Source: Lederbergia citrisecunda (GTDB lineage: Bacteria > Bacillota > Bacilli > Bacillales > Bacillaceae_C). From it: a stretch of DNA of 64,000 nucleotides. The stretch lies in the NCBI RefSeq assembly GCF_018343695.1, contig NZ_JAGYPJ010000001.1, positions 1,251,001-1,315,000 on the forward strand, read 5' to 3'. The notes below the pieces were generated by a model. That model made no database searches, was not told the DNA's origin, and worked only from the letters and a program-made list of their open reading frames with translations. The position numbers and the translations under genes are program-made. This document shows positions 17,566 to 26,600 of this stretch, piece by piece. The stretch's first letter is position 1. Each line of letters begins with the position of its first letter.

Positions 17566-18560
17566 TCCTGTACACCCCCAAACCTAATCCTTGGATCGAT
17601 CCACGCTAGCAAAATATCAGAAATTAACGTCCCTATAACGGTTAGGACACTTAATATGAATATAAAACTCCCGGCTAGATACATATCTTGCGTCATTAAT
17701 GCATCTAACAACATTGGTCCAGTCGTCGGTAAATTAAGTACGATGGAAACAATTGCTTCACCTGAAATAATCGCAGGTAACGTCCAACCAATGGTGCTGA
17801 TCAATGGATTAATTGCCATTCTCACAGGATACTTGAATAATAGTTTTCCTTCTTTTAATCCTTTTGCACGTGCAGTGATGACATATTGTTTTTGTAATTC
17901 GTCCAAGAGCATTCCACGCATAACCCTTATTAACCCAGCTGTTCCAGCAGTTCCGATAATCAGGATGGGTACCCAAATTCTTTGAAGCATATCAAAGAAT
18001 TTAGCTATACTCCATGGGGCTGATGCGTACTCAGGTGAAAACAATCCCGTTATAGCTATACCTGTATTAACAAAAACTGTGTAGACGACAACAAGTGCAA
18101 TCAAAAAATTCGGCAAAGCAAGGCCGATAAATCCTATTAAGGTAAATACGTAATCTAAAATGGAATATTGACGAACAGCGGAATATATACCAATTGGAAT
18201 GGCGACGATCCAGGTAAAAATGAGAGTCATGATTGAAATCACTATAGTTAACCCGAGTCGTTCCCCGATAACATCAGCAACCGGTTCATTCCAAGTAAAA
18301 GAACGGCCGAAATCACCATGTAGGACGATGTTTTTAATCCATATAAAATATTGAACGTATATCGGTTTATCTAATCCATACTGCCTTTTTAAACTAATGA
18401 CAGTACCTTCGGATACTTCGGTACCTGATAATTCTAATTGATTAATATACGTAGTTAAATAATCGCCTGGTGGTAATTGAATGAGCGCAAAGGAGATGAT
18501 ACTGATGGCGATCAGCAATGGAATTAATTGTAAAAGTCTTTGTCCAATGTATGTAAGCAT
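17562..18560 (-). CDS. Opp/Dpp-class ABC transporter permease (OppB-like)
   Basis: The 332-residue permease has six hydrophobic segments, starting with RLLQLIPLLIAISIISF, the family motif QLPPGDY, GLDKPIYVQYFIW, and the EAA-loop YVITARAKGLKEGKLLFKYP. AAAGGAG precedes the ATG. It forms the translocation pore with the OppC-like protein; the ATGA overlap suggests equal synthesis. A hairpin upstream separates it from the binding-protein gene. Confidence 0.93.
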   Translation of the reverse strand: MLTYIGQRLLQLIPLLIAISIISFALIQLPPGDYLTTYINQLELSGTEVSEGTVISLKRQYGLDKPIYVQYFIWIKNIVLHGDFGRSFTWNEPVADVIGERLGLTIVISIMTLIFTWIVAIPIGIYSAVRQYSILDYVFTLIGFIGLALPNFLIALVVVYTVFVNTGIAITGLFSPEYASAPWSIAKFFDMLQRIWVPILIIGTAGTAGLIRVMRGMLLDELQKQYVITARAKGLKEGKLLFKYPVRMAINPLISTIGWTLPAIISGEAIVSIVLNLPTTGPMLLDALMTQDMYLAGSFIFILSVLTVIGTLISDILLAWIDPRIRFGGVQE

Positions 18561-18592
18561 CTTTGAATCTCCTTTATTTACGAATTTTTAAG

Positions 18593-18634
18593 AAAAACTT
18601 AGGCAGTAATACAACCTACTACCTAAGTTTTTTT
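18593..18634 (-). terminator. Intra-operon terminator between binding protein and permease
   Basis: AAAAACTTAGG...CCTAAGTTTTT arms with pairing TACTACC/GGCAGTA extend to roughly 16 bp with mismatches, followed on the minus strand by a T-rich run. Placed right after the solute-binding-protein gene, it should stop part of transcription, giving excess binding protein over permease, as is common in such operons. Confidence 0.75.
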
Positions 18635-18644
18635 GTTTTCCGTA

Positions 18645-20588
18645 TTATTCTCTAAAAAACATTTGTTCCCCGGCAAAGTTAATGCTGATAGCGGTTCCTT
18701 TATCTGTTATATTCCCTAACTTGGAATTAACAATTAACGGCTGTTTCACGTGCTCAATATGAACGAAGTAGTAAATATTTTCATGCATTTTTTCTCTCAA
18801 CGTATCCATTATTTTGACCGCTTCTTCCGGTGGGCTAACATTCATCTTGTTCATTAATCGGTAGAATTCTTTAACATCTTCTGGTGGCTCTTCACCTTTT
18901 TCTCCACCTGAATTCCACCAAGCATTCCAAAGATTTCCCCAGAATCCCTGCCCCCAATCCTGCATGTAGTACAGTGGGGTATGTGTCCAAATAATCGTTG
19001 CTTGTAGCTCATTCGCAGCATTTCTTGTTCCCCATAATGCTGAATCTAATGTTTTTACAGTTACATGGATTCCAATTTCTTTCCACATTTCTGTAAGTAA
19101 TTCAGCTAACGGAACAATATCTGGAGCTGCGGCTTGTACTTCAAATGGAATCGTAAATCGTTTTCCGTCCGGTCCTTTACGGTATCCATCGGAATCTTTT
19201 TCCATTCCCATCTCATCTAATAAAGCATTCGCCTTATCTAAATCCAACGTACTATCGATAACTGTGGATGGTTCGGCAAAGCCGTAATAGAGTGTGTCGA
19301 TAATTTCATCACGATCGATAGCATAATTTAGTGCTTTTCTAAAGCGGACATCATTGACCACTTTACGCCAATTTTCATTTTTATAAGTTAAATTCAACAT
19401 GACATCAGTTGGAGTTAAGTGCATATTTGCTAGTAACGCTTCATATCCACCTTTTTCTGCGTTTTCTCTATAAACAGGCATTTTGGACAATGCTGTTGCT
19501 TCTCGGTTAAAGTCTACTTCCCCTGCAATAATCTTCAATCCTGTCATTTCAATGTCTTGAACAATAGCACTTTTCACATTATCAATGTATGGTAATTGAT
19601 TTCCTGCTGTATCCACTTTAAAATAATATGGATTTCTTTCGTATAATCCATATGTTTTTGTCATTTCTTTAAGCTTCCACGGATATAAAACAGGAAATCC
19701 GACTGCATTTGGATGACTCATTTCTCTTTCAGTAATATCCATATAGTTAAATAGATTCACCCAGCTCACTTCTTGATCTTCCTCAAATTTATGTTCGGCA
19801 ATTAATTTTTTTAGTTCATCTTTATCCGCATAATCTTTATGGAACTGCTTAAGGTAATGAGCTGGTTTTAGAAGATCAGCATACCCTCTCCAGCTTTGGA
19901 TTGCTAAGCTAATCGGAAATCCTCCATTTGGTTCATCGAATGATATTTTAAATGTATAGTCATCGACCACTTCAAGTTTTAATGGAGTTCCTTCAACATT
20001 TCCACCAGAATGAAGCCATGCAGGTAAAATTGGCATCAATTCCTTATTAAGCTGGAAATCCTCGATAGCAAACCTTACATCCTCCGTTGTGACGGGCTCT
20101 CCATCGGACCATTTAAGTCCTTCTCTCATATGAAATGTAAATTCTTTTTCATCATCGGAAACTTCATAATCTTTCAATACATTTCCTGTTACTTCTTCAC
20201 CGAGAATTCCTGGTGTGTTTAATAATGGTTCGTTGCTCATTACAAAAAAGTCTGGGTCCCATGTAGGAGACTGAGCTACTGTATTTAATGTACCTCCATA
20301 CTTTCCAATTTCGAATTGAAGATATTCAGGTGGCATTTCATTTGGAATTTTAGGTTCTTTCGGAAGCCTATCCTTTAGATCCGGTAAATCCATACCATCT
20401 AACATAGGTGATTGATGAAACTCAGTTATTTCAGAAACATCTACTACTTCTGGTTGAGTTTTTCCATCACCATCAGGGCTTTCTTTCTGTGGTTCATTGG
20501 AGGTCTGATTACTTTTTGGTGAACACCCTACGATTATTAATGAAAAGATGACAAGAATCATAAAGCCAAGTTTAATAGATGACCTCAT
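18645..20588 (-). CDS. Extracellular solute-binding lipoprotein of an Opp/Dpp-class ABC importer
   Basis: The 647-residue lipoprotein has a lipobox signal (LIIVGCSPKS, Cys 22), a Thr/Pro/charged linker, and the SBP_bac_5 pattern (EFTFHMREGLKWSDGEPVTTEDV near residue 150; FRKALNYAIDRDEII near 420). It is longer than peptide-binding OppA (about 540 residues), like members that bind oligosaccharides or other bulky ligands. The protein would sit on the outer face of the membrane and hand ligand to the two permeases encoded downstream. AGGGGGAT precedes the ATG. Confidence 0.92.
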   Translation of the reverse strand: MRSSIKLGFMILVIFSLIIVGCSPKSNQTSNEPQKESPDGDGKTQPEVVDVSEITEFHQSPMLDGMDLPDLKDRLPKEPKIPNEMPPEYLQFEIGKYGGTLNTVAQSPTWDPDFFVMSNEPLLNTPGILGEEVTGNVLKDYEVSDDEKEFTFHMREGLKWSDGEPVTTEDVRFAIEDFQLNKELMPILPAWLHSGGNVEGTPLKLEVVDDYTFKISFDEPNGGFPISLAIQSWRGYADLLKPAHYLKQFHKDYADKDELKKLIAEHKFEEDQEVSWVNLFNYMDITEREMSHPNAVGFPVLYPWKLKEMTKTYGLYERNPYYFKVDTAGNQLPYIDNVKSAIVQDIEMTGLKIIAGEVDFNREATALSKMPVYRENAEKGGYEALLANMHLTPTDVMLNLTYKNENWRKVVNDVRFRKALNYAIDRDEIIDTLYYGFAEPSTVIDSTLDLDKANALLDEMGMEKDSDGYRKGPDGKRFTIPFEVQAAAPDIVPLAELLTEMWKEIGIHVTVKTLDSALWGTRNAANELQATIIWTHTPLYYMQDWGQGFWGNLWNAWWNSGGEKGEEPPEDVKEFYRLMNKMNVSPPEEAVKIMDTLREKMHENIYYFVHIEHVKQPLIVNSKLGNITDKGTAISINFAGEQMFFRE

Positions 20589-20709
20589 ACATTATCCCCC
20601 TACTGTTATTATTGAAAAATATAATTGTTTCAAATATTTAGTTAATTGATTTTATAACCTCCCTTTTATTCAAATAACATTGCTTAGACATCCATCACAT
20701 AATGACTAT

Positions 20710-22092
20710 TTATGCTTTCCTTGTTGCTAAATCAATTCTTTCTCTTTTTGGATTCGCTTTCCAATCATCCCAACTTAAACTATACTCACTAAGGACTTTT
20801 TCAATCCTTCGTTTGAAAGGCAATCCTTGTTTTCTTAACACATATTGCATCGGATCTTCTCTATATTGGATTTTGTCATTCACCCATTTGGATAATTGTT
20901 GCTGAAATGCTGATGCTTGTTCAGGAAGGCTCCCAATAAGATTATGTTCTTCATTAGGATCTTCTATTACGTTATAAAGTTCAGCAGGAGGTCTCGTAAA
21001 AGGTCCCGAATCGTATGTTTCTATATATTTATACTTCTCAGTGCGAATTCCCCGTGCCGCTTGCCATGCACATTCACTTAAATAGATTTCCGTATGCTGC
21101 TCATGCTCTCTTCCATTAATTAATGGGAAAAGACTTTTTCCATCCAATCCTGATGGTATTTCAAGATTAAGTGCTTCAAGGATTGTAGGCATAAGATCAG
21201 CATGCTGCACTAAGCCCCGAACCCTTTTACCTGGCGGAATAAAATGTGGCCACCGGATGATTAATGGAATGTGGACAGTTTGATCATATAGACCACAATG
21301 ATCCCAATAAATATCGTGCTCTGTTAAGCTTTCTCCATGATCGCCAAATAAGACTAGCATCGTTTCATCTTTTATACCTAACTCGTTAAGATACTCATCT
21401 AATTCTTTTAATAAATCATCCAAATATCTTATTTCTGCATCGTATAGTGAATTAACATACTTTGCATCCGTAATATTTCCAAGCAAATCATAATGATGAT
21501 ATTTAAAAAATGGATAAGCAGGATGATTAAAAGCTCGTTCCATGCTTTTATTAGTTGGATCATATTGATTTTTACTAAAATCATAAAATGATGGGATATA
21601 ATCTTTAGGTGGTAAATATGGGGTATGAGGATCCCAATAATGAAGAAATAGAAAGAAATCTTTGTCTTTATGCTCTTTAAGCCATGGTTTCGCAAGACTA
21701 TTAATTGTCTTCCCGTCAATCCATCTTGTTTTACCCACGGTGTTAATATAATATTGATACCCTCTTGCAAACCATTCTTTTAAATTGTATAAATTGTCTA
21801 CCGCTCCTGTAGTATAGCCTGCGTTTCGCAAAATAGTCGGGAACCAATCGACTTCTTTAGGTAAATGAGTCAATGATGAACCATGTGAAACAACGCCAGT
21901 TGATAAACCAACTTTTCCCGTAAAGATACTCGTATGGGCAACTTCAGTAGGAATATCAGATGCGAAAGCGCTTTCAAAAAGTACACCTTGCTCCGCGATT
22001 TCATCAATATATGGACTTGTAGGTAAATGATATCCATAACAACCGAGCCTATTTGCTCTTAATGTATCCAATGAAATAAATATGATTTTCAT
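20710..22092 (-). CDS. Second sulfatase-fold hydrolase lacking the formylglycine Cys/Ser
   Basis: The 460-residue protein has the superfamily metal ligands D9 (FISLDTLRANR) and LFGDHGESLTEH. At the nucleophile position it reads SDIPTEVAHTSIFTG (residues 45-59), so Thr 49 replaces the Cys/Ser and the following residues VAH replace PSR of true sulfatases. It shares the WDPHTPYLPP and DHxGLYxxT blocks with the hydrolase at 6955-8349 but differs enough to act on a different bond. No signal peptide is present. AGGGGG lies upstream of the ATG. It precedes the ABC importer genes on the same strand, 121 bp away. Confidence 0.85.
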   Translation of the reverse strand: MKIIFISLDTLRANRLGCYGYHLPTSPYIDEIAEQGVLFESAFASDIPTEVAHTSIFTGKVGLSTGVVSHGSSLTHLPKEVDWFPTILRNAGYTTGAVDNLYNLKEWFARGYQYYINTVGKTRWIDGKTINSLAKPWLKEHKDKDFFLFLHYWDPHTPYLPPKDYIPSFYDFSKNQYDPTNKSMERAFNHPAYPFFKYHHYDLLGNITDAKYVNSLYDAEIRYLDDLLKELDEYLNELGIKDETMLVLFGDHGESLTEHDIYWDHCGLYDQTVHIPLIIRWPHFIPPGKRVRGLVQHADLMPTILEALNLEIPSGLDGKSLFPLINGREHEQHTEIYLSECAWQAARGIRTEKYKYIETYDSGPFTRPPAELYNVIEDPNEEHNLIGSLPEQASAFQQQLSKWVNDKIQYREDPMQYVLRKQGLPFKRRIEKVLSEYSLSWDDWKANPKRERIDLATRKA

Positions 22093-22290
22093 GGTAGCCC
22101 CCTAAACAATGATACAGATTCAATAAAACTCTGTTACTAAGTTATGTATCATTTTACTTTCTAAAAATTCTTTATTCATGGTCAAAAAGGACATATTCTT
22201 GGTGTATCTGGCCAAATTTTGGATATACTTCCGATTTTCTTTATATATGAATGTTTTTTCTTGTTAAAATAAAAATAAAAGTAAATGAAA

Positions 22291-22319
22291 AAAGGCAAAG
22301 TCAAAAAGACTAAACCTTT
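22291..22319 (-). terminator. Weak hairpin downstream of the amidinohydrolase gene
   Basis: On the minus strand AAAGG...AGTC and GACT...CCTTT pair with a 3-nt internal loop on each side, followed by a T-rich stretch. It lies about 50 bp past the stop of the amidinohydrolase gene. Confidence 0.45.
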
Positions 22320-22367
22320 TACACAAAACAGTTTGATAATCAAAAAGATCAATTTTTTATATCCTTA

Positions 22368-23231
22368 TTATTTATGTCTTTCTCTTAATACTGGTAATGT
22401 ACAACAGCGAAATGAGCCTCCAGATTTTATGATTTCTGTAATATCAACTTCAATAACATTAAAACCCAATTCTTTCAGCTTTCTGTTTACATTCTTATTA
22501 ATAGGTAAGCTAAATACTCTTTTCTTTCCTATGGATAGGACATTCGTGCCTAGAGTAAATTGTTCATTTGCTGTTACTTCAACTAATTGAAATCTTGTTT
22601 TCAACAATTCAATCGTTTTTTGATTTAAAGCTCCTGGAAAATATAAAGCCTCGTTTGGAGAAATAATATTGAAAACACAATCTAAATGAAGATATTGTTC
22701 GTCAAATGGGATTGGAACTATTTCGTAATCTGTTAAGAACTTTTTCAATTGTTCCATAGCCTTATCATTTGTCCTGCTACTAATCCCAATATAGACAGTA
22801 TTCCTATTAATAATGACGTCTCCGCCTTCTATAATTCCTTTTGTTAAGTCCTGAAAGAGAATTCTCTTTTCCATTAAAATATTCTTTAGAGCTTGCTCCT
22901 CACCTAATCTAATATCATTTGCCATCTCTGCAACAAACAACGTACTCCCAATCGTAAACCCGATATCACGAGTAAATACTTGTTCTGGATATTGTTGGGA
23001 TGGAGGGATGAGAATCACCTCTACACCTTGTTGTCGCAGCGACTTGATGAATTCCCTATGCTGAATCGTCGCAAGCTTCGAATCAATATTTTCCTTTTTG
23101 TATTGTTTTTGCGTTTCGTTAATAACTTCTTTGATCTTCATATACTTTGGCTCGCATAAAATGACTTTATGTAATGTCTCGTATTCCGTGTCACAATAAA
23201 CCTTTAATTGTTTGTCCGAAGCTGTTACCAT
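22368..23231 (-). CDS. Dimethylarginine dimethylaminohydrolase-like amidinohydrolase (YkgA-like)
   Basis: This 287-residue protein belongs to the guanidino-group-modifying superfamily. TRDIGF (near residue 89) and EGGDVII (about 135) bind the guanidinium group, LHLDCVF holds the catalytic His, and GGSFRCCTLP near the C-terminus supplies the nucleophilic Cys. Family members hydrolyse methylated arginines or related compounds to citrulline-type products; the closest type I know is B. subtilis YkgA. GGAGGATGTTGT precedes the ATG. It stands alone, between the sugar locus and the MFS/ROK pair. Confidence 0.88.
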   Translation of the reverse strand: MVTASDKQLKVYCDTEYETLHKVILCEPKYMKIKEVINETQKQYKKENIDSKLATIQHREFIKSLRQQGVEVILIPPSQQYPEQVFTRDIGFTIGSTLFVAEMANDIRLGEEQALKNILMEKRILFQDLTKGIIEGGDVIINRNTVYIGISSRTNDKAMEQLKKFLTDYEIVPIPFDEQYLHLDCVFNIISPNEALYFPGALNQKTIELLKTRFQLVEVTANEQFTLGTNVLSIGKKRVFSLPINKNVNRKLKELGFNVIEVDITEIIKSGGSFRCCTLPVLRERHK

Positions 23232-23340
23232 ACAACATCCTCCAAATAGTTTTATTTTATGTTTTCCGGATACGTATCACATATTCCCCTCTTAACAATG
23301 TGTTTAAACAAAAATACACTGTCTTAATTGAAATAATAAA

Positions 23341-23376
23341 AAGGAGATAGAAAAAATGACGTTTTTCTATCTCCTT
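23341..23376 (-). terminator. Strong terminator of the MFS transporter gene
   Basis: AAGGAGATAGAAAAA and TTTTTCTATCTCCTT form a 15-bp stem; on the minus strand it is followed by TTTTTATTATTT. It lies downstream of the MFS gene and upstream of the amidinohydrolase start. Confidence 0.9.
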
Positions 23377-23442
23377 CACAAATATTTAGAGTTAAAATTG
23401 ATAATTATAAGTGGAATTACCTACGACATGTTCATTTTATTT

Positions 23443-24666
23443 TTAACTAGCAGATGAATTTGGGATGTTTGTTATTGGCTTTTTTCTAAACAGTTCATTT
23501 AATTTTTCCGACCCTAAAAGCATTACAGCCACAAAAATAACAATAAACAATGGGAAAAGTTTTATCGTAGAATGAGATGCAATTAAACCAAATAGAGGCG
23601 GTAAGAAAGTAGCACCTGTATACGCAACAGCCATTTGATAACCCATAATTGTTTGAGAATGTTTCTTACCAAAACGTGCAGGAGTTTCATGCAACATACT
23701 TGGAAATATAGGTGCTAATCCTAGACCTACCAAAATAAAACCTACTAACGAGAAACCCGGAGATAGTGGCAAGAATAGACATAACGCTCCAGCTAATGCA
23801 ATCATTTGCCCTGCCCTAATTAGCATTTTATTGGTTACTTTTAATGTAATAAAACCTGTTACAAATCTTCCAATCGTAATCCCACCGTAATATAAAGAAA
23901 CCCATCTTGCAGCAACCTCTACTGGCAATTCCTTCACATTTACCAAATAACTACTTCCCCAAAGTCCCATAGTTGCTTCTACGCCACAGTAGAATAAAAA
24001 AGCTATCAGTGCTAATTTTACTCCTCTAATTTTCAAAGGTCTTGTATTTTTAACACTTTCATCAATATTAGCATTCGTATCATCTTGTTCTTCACTTAAA
24101 TGATTATTGCTTCGATTTCCAACTTTATTCCATAAAGGTAAGCTAAAGAAAAGAATGATTACTAGAACAAATTGTATTCCAGCAATCGTAAAATATCCGT
24201 TTCTCCAAGCATTTTGCTCTGAAATAAATTGAGCAATGATGATAGGTCCAAGAGTGGCACCTACTCCCCAGAAACAATGTAACCAGCTCATATGATGAGC
24301 TTTGTAATGTGTAGCAACATAATTGTTTAATGCTGCATCAACAGAACCTGCACCTAGTCCAAGTGGAATAGCAAATATTACTAACCAAATAAATGATGGT
24401 GCATATGAAAATCCAAGTAAAGCGACTGCCGTCATAAATACACTAATAAATGTGACTTTTCCAGTTCCTAATTTTCCAATAACTGTCCCGCTTGAAAGAC
24501 TAGAAATAATTGTGCCTCCAGCTATTATCATGAAAAGCACTCCAGCAGTTTCAAGTCTCGCCCCAAATTCAGGTTGCATTGCTGGCCAAGCTACCCCTAA
24601 CAATGAATCTGGTAAACCTAGACTAATAAACGCTAAATAAATAAGTATTAAAAAGAATGTTGCCAT
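23443..24666 (-). CDS. MFS transporter
   Basis: The 407-residue protein has about twelve membrane helices in two halves, separated by a polar loop (residues 180-210, rich in Asn, Asp and Glu). LHCFWGVGATLGP in helix 5 and LGLGAGSVDAALNNYVA resemble the fucose/sugar-permease branch of the superfamily. AAGGTGG lies before the ATG. The ROK regulator encoded 39 bp upstream on the same strand suggests a sugar or sugar derivative as substrate. The exact substrate is unknown. Confidence 0.85.
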   Translation of the reverse strand: MATFFLILIYLAFISLGLPDSLLGVAWPAMQPEFGARLETAGVLFMIIAGGTIISSLSSGTVIGKLGTGKVTFISVFMTAVALLGFSYAPSFIWLVIFAIPLGLGAGSVDAALNNYVATHYKAHHMSWLHCFWGVGATLGPIIIAQFISEQNAWRNGYFTIAGIQFVLVIILFFSLPLWNKVGNRSNNHLSEEQDDTNANIDESVKNTRPLKIRGVKLALIAFLFYCGVEATMGLWGSSYLVNVKELPVEVAARWVSLYYGGITIGRFVTGFITLKVTNKMLIRAGQMIALAGALCLFLPLSPGFSLVGFILVGLGLAPIFPSMLHETPARFGKKHSQTIMGYQMAVAYTGATFLPPLFGLIASHSTIKLFPLFIVIFVAVMLLGSEKLNELFRKKPITNIPNSSAS

Positions 24667-24705
24667 TTATGTAACCACCTTTTTTGAAGTAATCCATTAC
24701 TTCTT

Positions 24706-25719
24706 CTACATTCCTGTATTTGAAATCATTAATCCAAGACCAAGACTCTGTAATCCAAGCAAATAGTCTTGTTTCCAATCGCTCATTGTAATTTCCGGAA
24801 GATGCGCTCGAGGAATATATTTTGAACTTGATAAAGTAATTTCCTCTATACTAGATGCGGTCACTTCGTCACTACAAAAAATAAAAGTATGCGGGTTAAT
24901 GATAGCTGTAAACGAAGCGATTAATCTAGCAACGGCATCAATTTTATTATCCTCTCGAAATGATTTACTTTTATTTCCTAATGCTTGAAGAAAATTACGA
25001 TCATCATATAAAGGGACAAATGAAACCTCTCCTGAGAAAAAAGTACTTCCTCGTACCACTTCTCCATTAATCATAATTCCTGAACCTGGCCCATTTTGTC
25101 CAGAAGATAAATATATAAGTGATTGATTTTCTTTACTTCCTTTATATTTGTAATATCCAAGTACGGCCGCATTCATATCATTTTCTACTACAACTGGGAT
25201 GGAAAAATAATCCTCATAGTACTTTTTTAAATCAACATCTTGGAAATGTTCGTAGTCTGGTATAAAAAATACCCGACCATTATCAACAGACCCGGGAACT
25301 CCAATGGCGATAGAACTAATCTTTGGATATTTCACTAAAATTGCATCTATTAGTTTTGTTAGTCTGTCTATATTATCTACACTATTTGTTTTACTCTGTT
25401 CCTTTACTTCACCTAAACAATTAAAAATTGTAAAATTTGTTTCTGTTCTTTCTAAAAAAATGGCTAAACCTAACATATGCTCCGGATTGTAAGCAAATCT
25501 TTTCGCTCTTCTTCCCCCGCTAGATTGATCAAGACCAACTAATAAAAGCTCTCCTTCCTTCTCCATCTTTGATAAAAACTTACTAATCGTTGGGAAACTA
25601 ATCCCTAATGTATCGCTCAGTTCGACCTTTGTTGAACTTCCTTGTTCTAAAAGAGTTGAGCGAATCCTACGATAAATAACAGATTTCATTGTTTTTGGAG
25701 TAGTGAATTGATCGTTCAA
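24706..25719 (-). CDS. ROK-family transcriptional repressor (NagC/XylR type)
   Basis: The 337-residue protein has an N-terminal winged helix-turn-helix (KVELSDTLGISFPTISKFLSKME, residues 31-53) and a C-terminal ROK domain with IGVPGSVDNG and VVENDMNAA. The zinc motif CxCGxxGC of ROK sugar kinases is absent: the segment after GEVSFVP has no cysteines. It should therefore be a sugar-responsive repressor, not a kinase. Start is TTG with GAGGTG eight bases upstream. It is probably co-transcribed with the MFS gene and autoregulated through the palindrome upstream. Confidence 0.87.
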   Translation of the reverse strand: MNDQFTTPKTMKSVIYRRIRSTLLEQGSSTKVELSDTLGISFPTISKFLSKMEKEGELLLVGLDQSSGGRRAKRFAYNPEHMLGLAIFLERTETNFTIFNCLGEVKEQSKTNSVDNIDRLTKLIDAILVKYPKISSIAIGVPGSVDNGRVFFIPDYEHFQDVDLKKYYEDYFSIPVVVENDMNAAVLGYYKYKGSKENQSLIYLSSGQNGPGSGIMINGEVVRGSTFFSGEVSFVPLYDDRNFLQALGNKSKSFREDNKIDAVARLIASFTAIINPHTFIFCSDEVTASSIEEITLSSSKYIPRAHLPEITMSDWKQDYLLGLQSLGLGLMISNTGM

Positions 25720-25744
25720 AATAAAACACCTCGTAATTCTGTAA

Positions 25745-25768
25745 ACTTATTAAACTTCTTTAATAAGT
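25745..25768. promoter_or_regulatory. Perfect palindrome, likely ROK repressor operator
   Basis: ACTTATTAAA and TTTAATAAGT are exact inverted repeats of 10 bp around CTTC, 26 bp upstream of the ROK start codon. Size and AT-rich composition match operators of XylR-type ROK repressors (about 10-bp arms around a 4-bp spacer). Confidence 0.65.
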
Positions 25769-25817
25769 ATTGGTGCTAATATAGCATAGTCTTTTTTAGT
25801 TTTCAATAAAAAAAATA

Positions 25818-25840
25818 AACGTTCAGTTATTCTGAACGTT
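25818..25840 (-). terminator. Terminator of the DinB-like gene
   Basis: AACGTTCAG and CTGAACGTT form a 9-bp stem with a 5-base loop; on the minus strand TTTATTTTTTTTATTG follows. It lies just past the stop of the DinB-like gene. Confidence 0.88.
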
Positions 25841-25853
25841 TTGAAGTAAAGAA

Positions 25854-26393
25854 CTATTTAGGTTGATGCTTTTTCAACATTTCCTGTAAATATGCTTCTG
25901 ATTTTCCTCTCGGGATACTCAAGCTTTCCCAATTCTCACCTTTTAGTTGCTTACCAATATAAACAATCTGCCCAACATGATAGGAATAATGGGCTAACTG
26001 TCTTTCAATTGCATCAATAACTAAATGTTTTTCGCCGCGAATAAATACATTTTTAAGTAAATCCTCTTCTTTTAAACTTTTTAGCGCCTCAAAAAGTGTA
26101 TTCCAGCCTTTTTCCAAATACTCTATCATGTCATTTTTTGATGATAGATCATCTGCGAATTCCTGTTCGCGATTCCTATCAGGCTTTTCACCGTCCGAAT
26201 GAAGGAAATCAGTCCATCTTGAAATCATGTTTCCACTTAAATGCTTCGAAATGATAGCAATACTGTTTGAATCTTCATTTATTCTCCAATGAATCTCGTT
26301 TTCTGATAATTGTTCGATTGTCTTATCTCCAAGACTTTTGACACTTTTAAATCTTTCGATAATGATTCTTAAATACTCAGCTTCAATACTCAT
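25854..26393 (-). CDS. DinB/DUF1572-family protein
   Basis: The 179-residue all-helical protein fits the DinB four-helix bundle: an N-terminal helix starting IEAEYLRIIIERFKSVK, ISKHLSGNMISRW near residue 46, and HLVIDAIERQLAHYSYHVGQIVYIGKQ near 125. The histidines in SKHLSG, LAHYSYHVGQ give the metal-binding triad of this family, whose known enzymatic members are thiol-dependent transferases; most are uncharacterised. AGGAGGAGTCCA precedes the ATG. It appears monocistronic. Confidence 0.82.
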   Translation of the reverse strand: MSIEAEYLRIIIERFKSVKSLGDKTIEQLSENEIHWRINEDSNSIAIISKHLSGNMISRWTDFLHSDGEKPDRNREQEFADDLSSKNDMIEYLEKGWNTLFEALKSLKEEDLLKNVFIRGEKHLVIDAIERQLAHYSYHVGQIVYIGKQLKGENWESLSIPRGKSEAYLQEMLKKHQPK

Positions 26394-26438
26394 TGGACTC
26401 CTCCTAAATATATAGTTTTTATAATATATTCAAAAGTT

Positions 26439-26600
26439 CTAGTTATATTTTGCTATTTTTACAACTCGTTTTGCAATAATTTCATTTGGATCAATGAAGG
26501 GGACATCCATTTCAACATCAGATAAAATAATCGGAATTTCAATACAGCCCATAATCACTGCTTCCGCCTCATTCTTAACCATAAGGTTTGCAGCAGTTTT
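26439..26600 (-). pseudogene. Remnant of an aspartate/glutamate racemase (C-terminal about 50 codons)
   Basis: A reading frame without a start encodes ANLMVKNEAEAVIMGCIEIP and then DVPFIDPNEIIAKRVVKIA before a TAG. The GAEAVIxGCTEIP block with the second catalytic Cys, and the D-x-P-x-D-P segment after it, are the C-terminal signature of Asp/Glu racemases. In-frame stops precede it, and no N-terminal half is found, so this is a decayed 3' end. Confidence 0.75.
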
